A DNA stretch of 14,326 nt from CAYXNZ01 sp964553705 (GCA_964553705.1 CAZKKV010000023.1:1-14326), one strand, 5' to 3'. Counted from the first letter of the stretch, positions 7,012-14,070 are shown. Notes: generated by a model from the letters alone, not told the origin. Program-made: numbers and translations.

Positions 7012-8517
7012 ATGAATATACCGAAATTTATAATAGAAATTTTACAGAAATTAGAAAAAAATAATTTTGAAGCTTTTGTCGTAGGCGGTTGCGTGCGTAA
7101 TTTGTTATTAGGATTGGAACCGAAAGACTGGGATATAACAACCAATGCTCGACCCGAGCAAATGTTGAACATATTTCCAGACGCAAAATATGAGAATATT
7201 TTTGGTACGGTTCTTTTGCCGATAAAAAATAAAAAAGCTGAAACAGAAACAGTTGTTGAGATAACCACTTATCGTAGCGAGCAAGGTTATAGTGATTGTA
7301 GACACCCAGATGAAATAAAGTTTGAAGATAAATTAGATAAAGATTTAGAGCGCCGTGATTTCACAATCAATGCTATGGCCATAAGACCCCTCCTTAATCA
7401 TCCCCTTGCAAAGGAGAGGGAAAATAAAGTTCCCCTCCTTAATAAGGATGGGTTAGGGGAGGTAGAAATTGTTGATTTGTTCGGCGGACAAAAAGATATA
7501 AAAAAGAAAATTATTCGCGCGGTTGGCGAACCGTCTGACAGGTTCAAAGAAGATGCGTTGAGAATGATGCGGACTATCAGGTTTTCCTGTCAGCTGAATT
7601 TTTCCATTGAAGACAAAACTTCACGAGCAATAAAAAAATTAGCCGGTGGGTTAAAGTTTGTTTCAAATGAAAGAATACGAGATGAGTTAATCAAGATTTT
7701 AGATTCCAATAAAGCTTACGAGGGATTAATGCTTTTACATGAGCTAAAATTATTACAGTACATTTTGCCAGAGATAGAGAGGGGAGTTGGCGTTGATCAG
7801 AATCGACATCATACTTATACGGTTTTTAAGCATTCAACTTTATCTTTAAAATATTGTCCGAGCAAGGATTGGCGGGTAAAATTTGCATCACTACTTCATG
7901 ATGTTGCCAAACCGCAGACCAAAAAATTTATCAAAGGTGATGCTACTTTTTATAATCATGATATGGTTGGGGCTAAAGTTAGTCAAAAAATAATGAAGAG
8001 ATTGAAGTTTTCTAATGAAGACATGGATAAGACAACGACTCTAATACGCAATCACATGTTTTATTACAATGTTGGTGAAGTAACAGAGTCATCAGTTAGA
8101 CGGTTGATTCGCAAAGTCGGCGTGGAAAATTTGAAAGATTTGATTGATTTACGAATTGCTGACCGACTAGGATCAGGTGTACCAAAGGCCAAGCCGTATA
8201 AACTGCGTCATTTGGAATATGTAATGGAAAAAGTACAAAATGATCCTGTGTCAGTAAAAATGTTAAAAATAAACGGTGATGACTTGATGAAATTATTAAA
8301 GATAGAACCAAGTCCGAAAATCGGTGCTATTCTAGATGTGCTATTGTCAGAAGTTATAGAAGAGCCAAAACTGAATAATAAAAAATTTTTAGAAAAAAGA
8401 AGTGGAGAATTAAATAAGTTGGATTTGGAAGAATTACGAGAACAAGCCAAGGAAAAAATAGAAGAAAGAAAAACTGAGGATGACATGGATTTGAAAAAAG
8501 AATTCTGGGTCAAGTAA
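7012..8517 (+). CDS. cca: CCA-adding tRNA nucleotidyltransferase with HD domain
   Basis: The 501-residue protein has the class II nucleotidyltransferase signature GGCVRNLLLG (25-34) with catalytic D39 and D41 (DWD), then the RRDFTINAMA motif (114-123), DLFGGQKD, EDALRMMRTIRF and neck-domain motifs. An HD domain follows, with LLHDVAKP around H296-D297 and HDMVGA downstream. It adds or repairs the 3' CCA of tRNAs, which both tRNAs in this window lack in DNA, and the HD domain suggests extra phosphohydrolase activity. Residues 126-150 replace the short loop normally between INAMA and the DxFGG motif and are encoded by a palindromic-type intergenic repeat in frame (see 7386-7463). It has its own promoter after the 6S-like RNA and no Shine-Dalgarno sequence. 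Confidence 0.93.
   Translation: MNIPKFIIEILQKLEKNNFEAFVVGGCVRNLLLGLEPKDWDITTNARPEQMLNIFPDAKYENIFGTVLLPIKNKKAETETVVEITTYRSEQGYSDCRHPDEIKFEDKLDKDLERRDFTINAMAIRPLLNHPLAKERENKVPLLNKDGLGEVEIVDLFGGQKDIKKKIIRAVGEPSDRFKEDALRMMRTIRFSCQLNFSIEDKTSRAIKKLAGGLKFVSNERIRDELIKILDSNKAYEGLMLLHELKLLQYILPEIERGVGVDQNRHHTYTVFKHSTLSLKYCPSKDWRVKFASLLHDVAKPQTKKFIKGDATFYNHDMVGAKVSQKIMKRLKFSNEDMDKTTTLIRNHMFYYNVGEVTESSVRRLIRKVGVENLKDLIDLRIADRLGSGVPKAKPYKLRHLEYVMEKVQNDPVSVKMLKINGDDLMKLLKIEPSPKIGAILDVLLSEVIEEPKLNNKKFLEKRSGELNKLDLEELREQAKEKIEERKTEDDMDLKKEFWVK
7386..7463 (+). repeat. Repeat element inserted in frame within cca
   Basis: CCCCTCCTTAAT occurs twice, at 7387-7398 and 7432-7443, with complementary G-rich segments (AAGGAGAGGG, AAGGATGGG, TTAGGGGAGG) between and after them. 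The sequence can form several hairpins. Its C-rich/G-rich composition is unlike the surrounding AT-rich gene and like palindromic elements normally found between genes. It is translated without a stop as about 25 residues (126-150) of the enzyme. Confidence 0.75.
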
Positions 8518-8570
8518 AGTTGGTGATTAGTAGGTAGTTAAATAGTGATTAGTTGTATATTTTTTAAAAT

Positions 8571-9161
8571 ATGAAAAAATATAATTATCAAAAGATAAAA
8601 AAAGAGGTTGAAAAAGCAGTAAAGAAAGCAAACGATAGTAAAAAAAATAAATTTACCTATACGGTTTGGCGATATCATATTCAGCCAGTTGTAAAATACA
8701 GTTTGATGTTGGGTAAAAAACTAAAAGCTGATATCGAAATTTTGGAATTGTCAGCCTTATTGCACGATTATGCTTCTTTGGTTGACAAAAAATTGTACAA
8801 AGAGCACCATTTATACAGTGCTAAATTGGCCGATGACATTTTGAAAAAATTAAAATATCCAGAAGAAAAAATTAATCGCATAAAAGAGTGTATTATCAGT
8901 CATCGAGGCAGTCTAAAAATAAAAAAGAAAACAGTTGAAGCAAAAATTTTAGCTTCGGCTGATACGATGTCACATGTTGTTGAGCTGGTTGACATGTTTT
9001 ATTTGACTTTTGGAGTACATCGAAAAAAAACAGAGGAAGGGGCAAGATGGTTAAAAGGTAAATTAACAAGAGATTGGAAAAAGATTATGCCAGAAGGCAA
9101 AGTACTTGTCAAAAAGGAATATGATTTAGCAATTAAATTATTAAACAAAGCAATCAAATAA
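8571..9161 (+). CDS. HD-domain metal-dependent phosphohydrolase family protein
   Basis: This 196-residue soluble protein has the HD-superfamily metal-site pattern: H36 (RYHIQPVV), H65-D66 (LLHDYAS), H79/H80 (KEHHLYSA), H111 (ISHRG) and D131 (ASADTMSH). Family members hydrolyse phosphoester or phosphoanhydride bonds, often of nucleotides, using a divalent metal; the substrate cannot be inferred here. It has a lysine-rich N-terminus and no signal peptide. It starts 53 bases after cca and may share its transcript. The gap contains two copies of GTGATTAGT. There is no Shine-Dalgarno sequence. Confidence 0.8.
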   Translation: MKKYNYQKIKKEVEKAVKKANDSKKNKFTYTVWRYHIQPVVKYSLMLGKKLKADIEILELSALLHDYASLVDKKLYKEHHLYSAKLADDILKKLKYPEEKINRIKECIISHRGSLKIKKKTVEAKILASADTMSHVVELVDMFYLTFGVHRKKTEEGARWLKGKLTRDWKKIMPEGKVLVKKEYDLAIKLLNKAIK

Positions 9162-9186
9162 AATTATTAATAAAATTTACGTAATT

Positions 9187-9930
9187 ATGAAAAAAATAAT
9201 CTTACCATTATTTTTAATTTTGTTTATCGCTGGTTGTTCTACTGGTGGTGAAGTAAAATTTAACGAGCAAAACGCGCCTAGCGACATAAATAATTTTGAC
9301 GAAGGCGATTTATTAACTAGAATGAACGAAATAAAAGATGGTCGGACTCCAGAGATGAAGCCGAGCAAAAATAGTTCATCAAATAACCAAGAAAACATGC
9401 AAACACAAAATCAAGATCAAGTACAACTAGAGCCTTTGTCTGATCAATACAGTCAGGCAATTATAAAAACCAATTTCGGTGATATCAAGGTGGCGTTTTA
9501 TGCTGACAAGTCGCCGATTACCGTTAATAACTTTTTGAATTTAGCCAAAAAAGGTTTTTACGACAAGACAAAATTTCATCGAGTTATTCCTGATTTTATG
9601 ATTCAAGGTGGTGATCCGAATAGTAAAGACGATGATTGGTCAAACGACGGACAAGGCGGTCCAGGTTATCAGTTTCAGGACGAGATAAACGAGCATAAAC
9701 TAGTGAAAGGTTCTTTGGCAATGGCTAATTCCGGAGTGAATACCAATGGTTCGCAATTTTTTATAGTAACAGCCGAGGCAACTTCTTGGTTGGACGGTAA
9801 GCATACAAATTTTGGTTATGTAGTTGAAGGAATGGAAGTAGTTGACAAGATTGAAGCGGTCAAAGTTAATGAAAATGATCATCCAACAGAAGATGTGATT
9901 GTTGAAAGTATTGAATTATTGGAAAAATAG
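9187..9930 (+). CDS. Cyclophilin-type peptidyl-prolyl isomerase, lipoprotein
   Basis: The 247-residue protein starts with a lipoprotein signal (MKKIILPLFLILFIAGC, lipid-anchored Cys17). A polar, low-complexity linker spans roughly residues 20-85. The cyclophilin domain covers about 88-247, with FHRVIPDFMIQGGDP from 131 (catalytic Arg, plus the Phe and Gln of the active site), SLAMANSG with NTNGSQFFI around 176-190 and WLDGKHTNFG further on. It should catalyse prolyl cis-trans isomerisation of exported proteins at the outer face of the membrane. It lies 25 bases after the HD-domain gene. The key active-site residues look intact. Confidence 0.93.
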   Translation: MKKIILPLFLILFIAGCSTGGEVKFNEQNAPSDINNFDEGDLLTRMNEIKDGRTPEMKPSKNSSSNNQENMQTQNQDQVQLEPLSDQYSQAIIKTNFGDIKVAFYADKSPITVNNFLNLAKKGFYDKTKFHRVIPDFMIQGGDPNSKDDDWSNDGQGGPGYQFQDEINEHKLVKGSLAMANSGVNTNGSQFFIVTAEATSWLDGKHTNFGYVVEGMEVVDKIEAVKVNENDHPTEDVIVESIELLEK

Positions 9931-9960
9931 TTTTTATAGAAAAAATTGCCAGATGGCATT

Positions 9961-10033
9961 GGGCCTGTAGCTCAGTTGGTAGAGCGCATGATTCGCATTC
10001 ATGAGGTCAGGGGTTCGACTCCCCTCAGGTCCA
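9961..10033 (+). tRNA. tRNA-Ala (anticodon CGC)
   Basis: A standard 73-base cloverleaf: acceptor GGGCCTG/CAGGTCC (one G-T pair), D-stem GCTC/GAGC, anticodon stem CATGA/TCATG around loop TTCGCAT, T-stem AGGGG/CCCCT with loop TTCGACT, discriminator A10033. The anticodon CGC reads the Ala codon GCG. The 3' CCA is not encoded. Confidence 0.95.
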
Positions 10034-10060
10034 CTGTTTTATGAAATAAATCAAAAATAT

Positions 10061-10399
10061 ATGAATTTAATTTTGAAATGGACTACAATGGCTTTGTCAA
10101 TTTTGATAGTCGCTTATTTGGTCCCAGGAGTTGCCATTAGCGGTATTTGGGCTGCTTTGTGGCTATCTTTATTTTTGGGTTTAATAAATGTAACTTTAAA
10201 ACCAATACTAATTGTTTTAACTTTACCGATTAATCTTTTGACATTGGGTTTGTTTACATTTGTAATTAACGCCTCTTTAATTTTGTTGGCTTCATCTGTG
10301 ATTAAAGGATTTGCAGTTGACGGGTTTTTTGTAGCCATGCTTTTTAGTATAGCTTTATCTTTGGTAAGTTTTGTTTTAAATAAGATATTCAGGAAATAA
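10061..10399 (+). CDS. Small four-helix membrane protein, phage holin family 4 / DUF360-like
   Basis: With the start at 10061 the protein has 112 residues and about four hydrophobic helices. It contains the family pattern YLVPGVAISG, then LFLGLINVTLKPILIVLTLPINLLTLGLF and VINASLILLA. This matches the YvlD/DUF360 family of small bacterial inner-membrane proteins, whose function is unknown; the holin name is only historical. An upstream ATG at 10001 in the same frame lies inside tRNA-Ala and was not chosen. No Shine-Dalgarno sequence is visible. Confidence 0.8.
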   Translation: MNLILKWTTMALSILIVAYLVPGVAISGIWAALWLSLFLGLINVTLKPILIVLTLPINLLTLGLFTFVINASLILLASSVIKGFAVDGFFVAMLFSIALSLVSFVLNKIFRK

Positions 10400-10465
10400 A
10401 ATTAATTTCGGGCTGTGGCCTAGTGATTTAGGGCGTTTCGGTAAGTCAGAGAGACAGCTAGGTTT
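10399..10465 (+). pseudogene. Decayed 5' part of a tRNA-Pro gene
   Basis: Positions 10399-10435 match 34 of 37 bases of 11134-11170, which is the upstream flank and first 27 bases of the intact tRNA-Pro. One mismatch (C at 10413) breaks the acceptor stem. Downstream only weak similarity persists through an anticodon-loop-like TTTCGG; the anticodon stem and 3' half cannot be formed. CTAGG followed by six T residues (10458-10468) could pair with CCTAG (10419-10423) as a weak terminator. Confidence 0.7.
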
Positions 10466-10484
10466 TTTGTTCTATAAAAAGAAA

Positions 10485-10512
10485 TGATAAATAGCAAAAA
10501 CGCTGTTTATTA
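10485..10512. other. Hairpin in the leader or upstream region of the 10609 gene
   Basis: ATAAATAGC (10487-10495) pairs with GCTGTTTAT (10502-10510) around AAAAAC and extends two bases outward. No T-run follows, so it is not a standard terminator. The rest of 10400-10608 holds the tRNA remnant and weak promoter candidates only, such as TTGATT 10520-10525 with TTAGAT 10543-10548. Confidence 0.35.
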
Positions 10513-10595
10513 CTTACTATTGATTTTTTCAATAATGTATGTTTAGATTAGATATTGTCAAAATATTGTGATTGATAATACAGCACTTTGATGTG

Positions 10596-10605
10596 AAAGG
10601 AGGGG
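10596..10605 (+). promoter_or_regulatory. Strong Shine-Dalgarno sequence of the 10609 gene
   Basis: AAAGGAGG (10596-10603) is a full match to the usual anti-SD core and lies about five bases before the ATG. It decides the start of this gene and contrasts with the SD-less genes around it. Confidence 0.85.
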
Positions 10606-10608
10606 AAA

Positions 10609-11007
10609 ATGGTCGCGAAAGAAGGTAAGCAGAAGATTTTTATCAAGACATTGGAACAAGCGGGTTTTATTGATTGTGAAATAAGATCGTTCAAAATCCA
10701 AGACATGGTAGTTTTTGTTTTTTCATCGTCTGAATTGTATCTTCATGTGTCCGCCGATTTTATTTATAAAGTATTGATTCCAAAAAATAGAAAGGATGAA
10801 AAAGCGAGAAAACTGTTTGTCATAAAAATGGGTCCATCGAGAGATGCTGACGACATGCTCTGCGAGTCTTTGGGATTTAAAGAAAAGCCCGCAAATGAAG
10901 AAGTGTGGCTCTTGATTAAAAAGTCAGAGCTTTCGCAATTCTACGAGCATCTCGTAGGTGAATATGCTGGGAATAATCCCAATGTCGAAATAGTAGATGT
11001 AAGATAA
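10609..11007 (+). CDS. Orphan protein of unknown function, 132 residues
   Basis: I do not recognise this protein. It is soluble, of mixed charge and without signal peptide or membrane segments. It looks like a compact alpha/beta fold: an N-terminal helix (QKIFIKTLEQAGF), alternating hydrophobic strands (MVVFVFSSSELYLHVS) and a C-terminal helical segment (KKSELSQFYEHLVGEY). Its start is fixed by a full Shine-Dalgarno sequence. It is monocistronic, with a strong terminator right after the stop, and its codons are visibly less AT-rich than those of neighbouring genes. It sits between a broken and an intact copy of tRNA-Pro, which hints at arrival by integration or duplication. Confidence 0.75.
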   Translation: MVAKEGKQKIFIKTLEQAGFIDCEIRSFKIQDMVVFVFSSSELYLHVSADFIYKVLIPKNRKDEKARKLFVIKMGPSRDADDMLCESLGFKEKPANEEVWLLIKKSELSQFYEHLVGEYAGNNPNVEIVDVR

Positions 11008-11019
11008 AACATTTTTCTT

Positions 11020-11058
11020 GGGTCCCGCGATAATATTACGGGACCCATTTTATTTTTT
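11020..11058 (+). terminator. Strong intrinsic terminator after the 10609 gene
   Basis: GGGTCCCG (11020-11027) and CGGGACCC (11039-11046) form a perfect 8-base-pair stem around an 11-base loop, followed by a T-rich tract. Confidence 0.9.
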
Positions 11059-11143
11059 AATATCAAAGTAGTATTTTTTAGAGAAAAATGAACTTGAATA
11101 ATTTATTTTGATGAGTTATTATAAATTTATTGTAAATTAATTT

Positions 11144-11217
11144 CGGGGTGTGGCCTAGTGGCTTAGGGCGCCACGTTCGGGACGTGGAGGTCGGAGGTTC
11201 AAATCCTCTCACCCCGA
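11144..11217 (+). tRNA. tRNA-Pro (anticodon CGG)
   Basis: A 74-base cloverleaf: acceptor CGGGGTG/CACCCCG, D-stem GCCT/GGGC, anticodon stem CCACG/CGTGG around loop TTCGGGA, T-stem GGAGG/CCTCT (closing G-T pair) with loop TTCAAAT, discriminator A11217. The anticodon CGG reads CCG, and the G after it is the usual purine for tRNA-Pro. The CCA end is not encoded. Confidence 0.94.
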
Positions 11218-11226
11218 CAAAAAATA

Positions 11227-11260
11227 AAAACAGTTCCGATTACTCGAAACTGTTTTTATT
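11227..11260. terminator. Bidirectional terminator between tRNA-Pro and the cold-shock gene
   Basis: AAAACAGTT (11227-11235) pairs with AACTGTTTT (11248-11256). T-rich sequence follows on the plus strand and, because of the A-run on the left, on the minus strand too. It therefore serves both converging units. Confidence 0.85.
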
Positions 11261-11273
11261 ATGTAAAAAAGTA

Positions 11274-11468
11274 TTAAGCTTTTTTAACCTGTACTGCAGC
11301 TTGTCCTTTTGGAGTATCGCTTACTTCAAAAGTAACAGCATCGCCTTCTCGAAGTTGGTCAAAACTTACGTCAACCAATTCATTGGCGTGAAAAAATAAA
11401 TCATCAGCGCCTTCTTGAGCGATAAAACCGAAGTTTTTGTCAGTCAATTTTTTGATAGTTCCTTGCAT
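11274..11468 (-). CDS. Cold-shock domain protein (CspA family)
   Basis: A single 64-residue cold-shock domain, the usual family length. RNP1 is KNFGFI (11-16, normally KGFGFI) and RNP2 is LFFH (24-27), followed by LREGDAVTFEV and GQAAVQV. It binds single-stranded RNA or DNA and acts as an RNA chaperone in the cytoplasm. It has its own promoter about 130 bases upstream and a leader with two hairpins, as is common for cold-shock mRNAs. No Shine-Dalgarno sequence precedes the ATG. It follows typA on the same strand but with a separate promoter. Confidence 0.95.
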   Translation of the reverse strand: MQGTIKKLTDKNFGFIAQEGADDLFFHANELVDVSFDQLREGDAVTFEVSDTPKGQAAVQVKKA

Positions 11469-11499
11469 AAAAATGTAAAGATAAAACTAATTAAATAAA

Positions 11500-11574
11500 T
11501 ACTAATAAGTAGAAATTCGACTTTATCTCTACACTTTTAATATTTGTCTCTCTTGATTTAGTTAATTAAGAGAG
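11500..11574 (-). promoter_or_regulatory. Structured 5' leader of the cold-shock mRNA
   Basis: On the minus strand the leader contains CTCTCTT/AAGAGAG (11548-11574, 7 base pairs) and then a hairpin with GTAGA/TCTAC ends near 11505-11532. The leader is about 120 bases from the predicted start site to the ATG. A temperature-sensing role is inference from other csp genes. Confidence 0.5.
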
Positions 11575-11598
11575 GTTAGTAATTAAACTAACTATTCA

Positions 11599-11627
11599 AT
11601 GCTAACATAAAAGACTTTTATTGTCAA
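11599..11627 (-). promoter_or_regulatory. Promoter of the cold-shock gene
   Basis: Reading the minus strand, TTGACA (11622-11627) and TAGCAT (11599-11604) are 17 bases apart, and a TGT directly before the -10 box makes it an extended -10 promoter. It lies just past the typA stop codon. Confidence 0.75.
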
Positions 11628-11631
11628 TGCC

Positions 11632-13422
11632 TTACTTCTTTCTGCTAGCCCTGACTCTTTCATTTTCTGTTAAAAATTGTTTTCTTAAACGAACATGATT
11701 TGGGGTAATTTCCAGATATTCATCTCCACTCATAAGACTCATGCCTTTTTCCAGGGTTAGTTTGATTGGCGGTTTTAGATAAATTGCTTCATCAGAGCCA
11801 GAAGCGCGAACATTGGTTAATTGTTTTCCTTTGGTTGGATTAACAGCCATATCTTGTCCTTTGGCAGCATTGCCAATAACCATGCCTTCATAAACTTCTG
11901 TGCCAGCATCAATATATAGAGCGCCCCTATTTTGCAGATTAAATAATGAAAAACCAAGCACTTTGCCGGTGGCCATAGAAATCATTGAACCGACATCGTG
12001 TTTTTTAATTTCACCGACATGGGGCCGAAAGCCGATAACTCTAGTATAGATAATACCTTCGCCTCGCGTATCAACCACAAATTCATTGCGATAACCAAGT
12101 AAACCTCTGGTGGGAATTTCAAAAACAATTTTCACCCCGCCGTGCTCTGGTAGCATTTCAAGCATATTGCCGTGCCGAGCAGCCATTTTTTGAATTACGG
12201 TGCCAGACATTTCTTCCGGGACATTGATAATCACTTCTTCAAATGGTTCAAGCTTCACGCCGTCTTCTTCTTTGATAATGACGCGCGGTTGTGATATTTG
12301 CATTTCATAATCCTGGCGGCGCATGTTCTCTAAAAGAATTGCAATATGCATTTCACCTCGACCAGAAATTTTGTAGTGATCAATTGCTGAAAAATCAATC
12401 TTTAAACCGACGTTGACTTCCAATTCTTTTTCCAATCTTTCTTTGAGCTGTCTATTGGTTACGTGCTTGCCGTCTCGGCCGGCAAACGGGGAATTATTAA
12501 TAAACAAATCTAAAGAGATGGTTGGCTCATCAATATTGATCGCTGGCAAAGCTTTTTGGGCTTCAGTGGCGCAAATAGTCTCGCCAATAAAAATATTCGG
12601 CAGACCAGCGACCATCACAATGTCGCCAGCTTCAGCTGATGTTACTTCTTTTCTTCTTAGTCCAGAAAAAGAAAACAATTTGGTAATTTTTCCTTTGCGA
12701 GATTTTCCAGCCGTATCTTTGATGATAACATTAGATGCTTCTTTGATGACGCCTTCGTATATTCTGCCAATCGCCAATCGGCCGAGGAAATTATCATAAG
12801 CCAGATTGAAAGGTTGCATGCGCAGTGGCTTGACTGACTCTTTTTTACCTGAGGCCACTGGTACTTGTTTCAGTATTGTATCTAGAAGGGGAGTTAAATC
12901 TTTGAAATCGTCAGCTAAATTCATCTTGGCGACACCTTCTCGGGCAATCGCGTAAAGAGTAATGAATTCCAATTGTTCATCATTTGCGCCCAAGTCAAGA
13001 AAAAGTTCATAAACCTTTTCTTTGACAATTTCCGGTCTGGCGGCTGGTTTATCAATTTTGTTCAAAATAACCATTGGCTTCAATCCCAAATCAAGTGATT
13101 TTTTTAAAACAAATTTTGTTTGAGGCATCGGGCCTTCCTGTGCGTCAACTACCAACAAAACTGAATCAATTGAACGCAAAACACGCTCAACTTCTGAGCC
13201 AAAGTCGGCGTGACCAGGTGTATCCACGATATTTATTTTCGTGTCTTTATAATAGACAGAAGTATTTTTTGAATAAATCGTTATACCCCTTTCTTTTTCT
13301 AATGTATCACTGTCCATACTGTCTCCGGCTTCCAACATACCTGTTTGTTCCATTAAGGCATCAGTCAGGGTTGTTTTGCCGTGGTCAACATGAGCGATAA
13401 TTGCAATGTTTCTTATTTCCAT
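11632..13422 (-). CDS. typA: Ribosome-associated GTPase TypA/BipA
   Basis: The 596-residue protein has all GTPase motifs: G1 AHVDHGKTTL (10-19), G2 around ERGITI (44-49), G3 DTPGH (67-71) and G4 NKID (121-124). EF-G-like domains II, III and V and the BipA-specific C-terminal domain follow (PTRGLLGYRNEF, VNPTKGKQLTN, LEITPNHVRLRK), giving normal family length. It binds the ribosome in its GTP state and assists large-subunit assembly, mainly in cold or stress. The stretch between the QTG and MDS motifs is about five residues shorter than in the TypA sequences I know. It has its own promoter and a hairpin directly before the start codon, and no Shine-Dalgarno sequence. Confidence 0.96.
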   Translation of the reverse strand: MEIRNIAIIAHVDHGKTTLTDALMEQTGMLEAGDSMDSDTLEKERGITIYSKNTSVYYKDTKINIVDTPGHADFGSEVERVLRSIDSVLLVVDAQEGPMPQTKFVLKKSLDLGLKPMVILNKIDKPAARPEIVKEKVYELFLDLGANDEQLEFITLYAIAREGVAKMNLADDFKDLTPLLDTILKQVPVASGKKESVKPLRMQPFNLAYDNFLGRLAIGRIYEGVIKEASNVIIKDTAGKSRKGKITKLFSFSGLRRKEVTSAEAGDIVMVAGLPNIFIGETICATEAQKALPAINIDEPTISLDLFINNSPFAGRDGKHVTNRQLKERLEKELEVNVGLKIDFSAIDHYKISGRGEMHIAILLENMRRQDYEMQISQPRVIIKEEDGVKLEPFEEVIINVPEEMSGTVIQKMAARHGNMLEMLPEHGGVKIVFEIPTRGLLGYRNEFVVDTRGEGIIYTRVIGFRPHVGEIKKHDVGSMISMATGKVLGFSLFNLQNRGALYIDAGTEVYEGMVIGNAAKGQDMAVNPTKGKQLTNVRASGSDEAIYLKPPIKLTLEKGMSLMSGDEYLEITPNHVRLRKQFLTENERVRASRKK

Positions 13423-13451
13423 ACAAATTAAAACCGCTTTCCAAAAAGCGG
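13423..13451 (-). promoter_or_regulatory. Terminator-like hairpin in the typA leader
   Basis: On the minus strand, CCGCTTT/AAAGCGG (13434-13451) makes a perfect 7-base-pair stem with a TTGG loop, followed by TTTTAATTTGT and then the ATG at 13422. Stem plus T-rich tract is the form of an attenuator or a structure that masks the start site. Confidence 0.6.
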
Positions 13452-13486
13452 CAGCTAGCTTAAGTTAAATTAAGTTTGATTATTTA

Positions 13487-13515
13487 TTTATACAATAAAA
13501 TTATTAAAAAGTCAA
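13487..13515 (-). promoter_or_regulatory. Promoter of typA
   Basis: Reading the minus strand, TTGACT (13510-13515) and TATAAA (13487-13492) are 17 bases apart. The predicted transcript leader is about 60 bases and includes the hairpin at 13434-13451. Confidence 0.7.
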
Positions 13516-13542
13516 TAGGTGTTTGTATATTAGTGGTTCGGG

Positions 13543-13571
13543 TTGACAAAATATAGTTTTTGTGCTATGCT
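13543..13571 (+). promoter_or_regulatory. Strong extended -10 promoter of the 13641 gene
   Basis: TTGACA (13543-13548) and TATGCT (13566-13571) are 17 bases apart, with TGC directly before the -10 box. It diverges from the typA promoter. Confidence 0.8.
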
Positions 13572-13627
13572 ATTTTATTGTACATTTTTGATTAAATCGT
13601 TTTTATTACGCAAATTATAAAAATTCG

Positions 13628-13633
13628 AGGAGG
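13628..13633 (+). promoter_or_regulatory. Strong Shine-Dalgarno sequence of the 13641 gene
   Basis: AGGAGG ends seven bases before the ATG. It fixes the start and is one of only two clear ribosome binding sites in the window. Confidence 0.85.
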
Positions 13634-13640
13634 GATAAAA

Positions 13641-14048
13641 ATGGATAAGAAAGATAAAATAGTGGCAGATCTTGAAAAAACCTTTGGTCATTTTAAAGAT
13701 TGCCCAGGGTACGATGAGCTTTTTGCGGATTTTATTAAAATGAGCCAAGAACATTCGGAATGGCAAAAACCATCCGACCTGCCAATCGCCAAAGAATTCC
13801 CGGAAATTAATCTGGACAACAACAAAGAATTCAACGTAATTTTAAGGGGAATTTTGGCAGTCCAGGGGAAAATCACGGGCAGATACAAGAAGGTCTTAGA
13901 CGCAGGCGGAAAGGAGTACGCAGATTTTATTTGGAGTTTGATCCAGGATCTTTCTGCATATTCCGTTGTAGCACATCTATTGCAGGTAAAGTTAAGTTTA
14001 ACTAATTACCTCAATGATGAGGCCAACAAAGATCATGTACTTCATTAG
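13641..14048 (+). CDS. Orphan protein of unknown function, 135 residues
   Basis: I do not recognise this protein. It is soluble and probably mostly helical, without signal peptide or membrane segments. It begins with MDKKDKIVADLEKTFGHF, has an acidic, proline-containing middle (PSDLPIAKEFPEINLD) and ends in a hydrophobic helix (FIWSLIQDLSAYSVVAHLLQ). It is monocistronic, driven by an extended -10 promoter, has a strong Shine-Dalgarno sequence and closes with a strong terminator, all signs of high or tightly set expression. Its codons are less AT-rich than those of the surrounding genes. Size, expression signals and base use resemble the 10609 gene, but the two protein sequences show no clear similarity. 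Confidence 0.75.
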   Translation: MDKKDKIVADLEKTFGHFKDCPGYDELFADFIKMSQEHSEWQKPSDLPIAKEFPEINLDNNKEFNVILRGILAVQGKITGRYKKVLDAGGKEYADFIWSLIQDLSAYSVVAHLLQVKLSLTNYLNDEANKDHVLH

Positions 14049-14070
14049 CCGTGGCAAGAAAGTCACGAAG

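Noticed and set aside
10001..10060. Upstream in-frame ATG at 10001 for the holin-like membrane protein
   Set aside because: It lies within tRNA-Ala and its translation (MRSGVRLPSG) is tRNA sequence; the ATG at 10061 begins the hydrophobic family domain.
10409..10465. Functional second tRNA-Pro
   Set aside because: The acceptor stem is broken by C10413, and no anticodon stem, T-arm or 3' acceptor strand can be formed.
11148..11399. Plus-strand reading frame of 83 codons
   Set aside because: It is made of tRNA-Pro, the terminator and the antisense of the cold-shock gene.
12413..12799. Plus-strand reading frame of 128 codons opposite typA
   Set aside because: It is the antisense of a well-conserved GTPase gene and shows no recognisable protein features.
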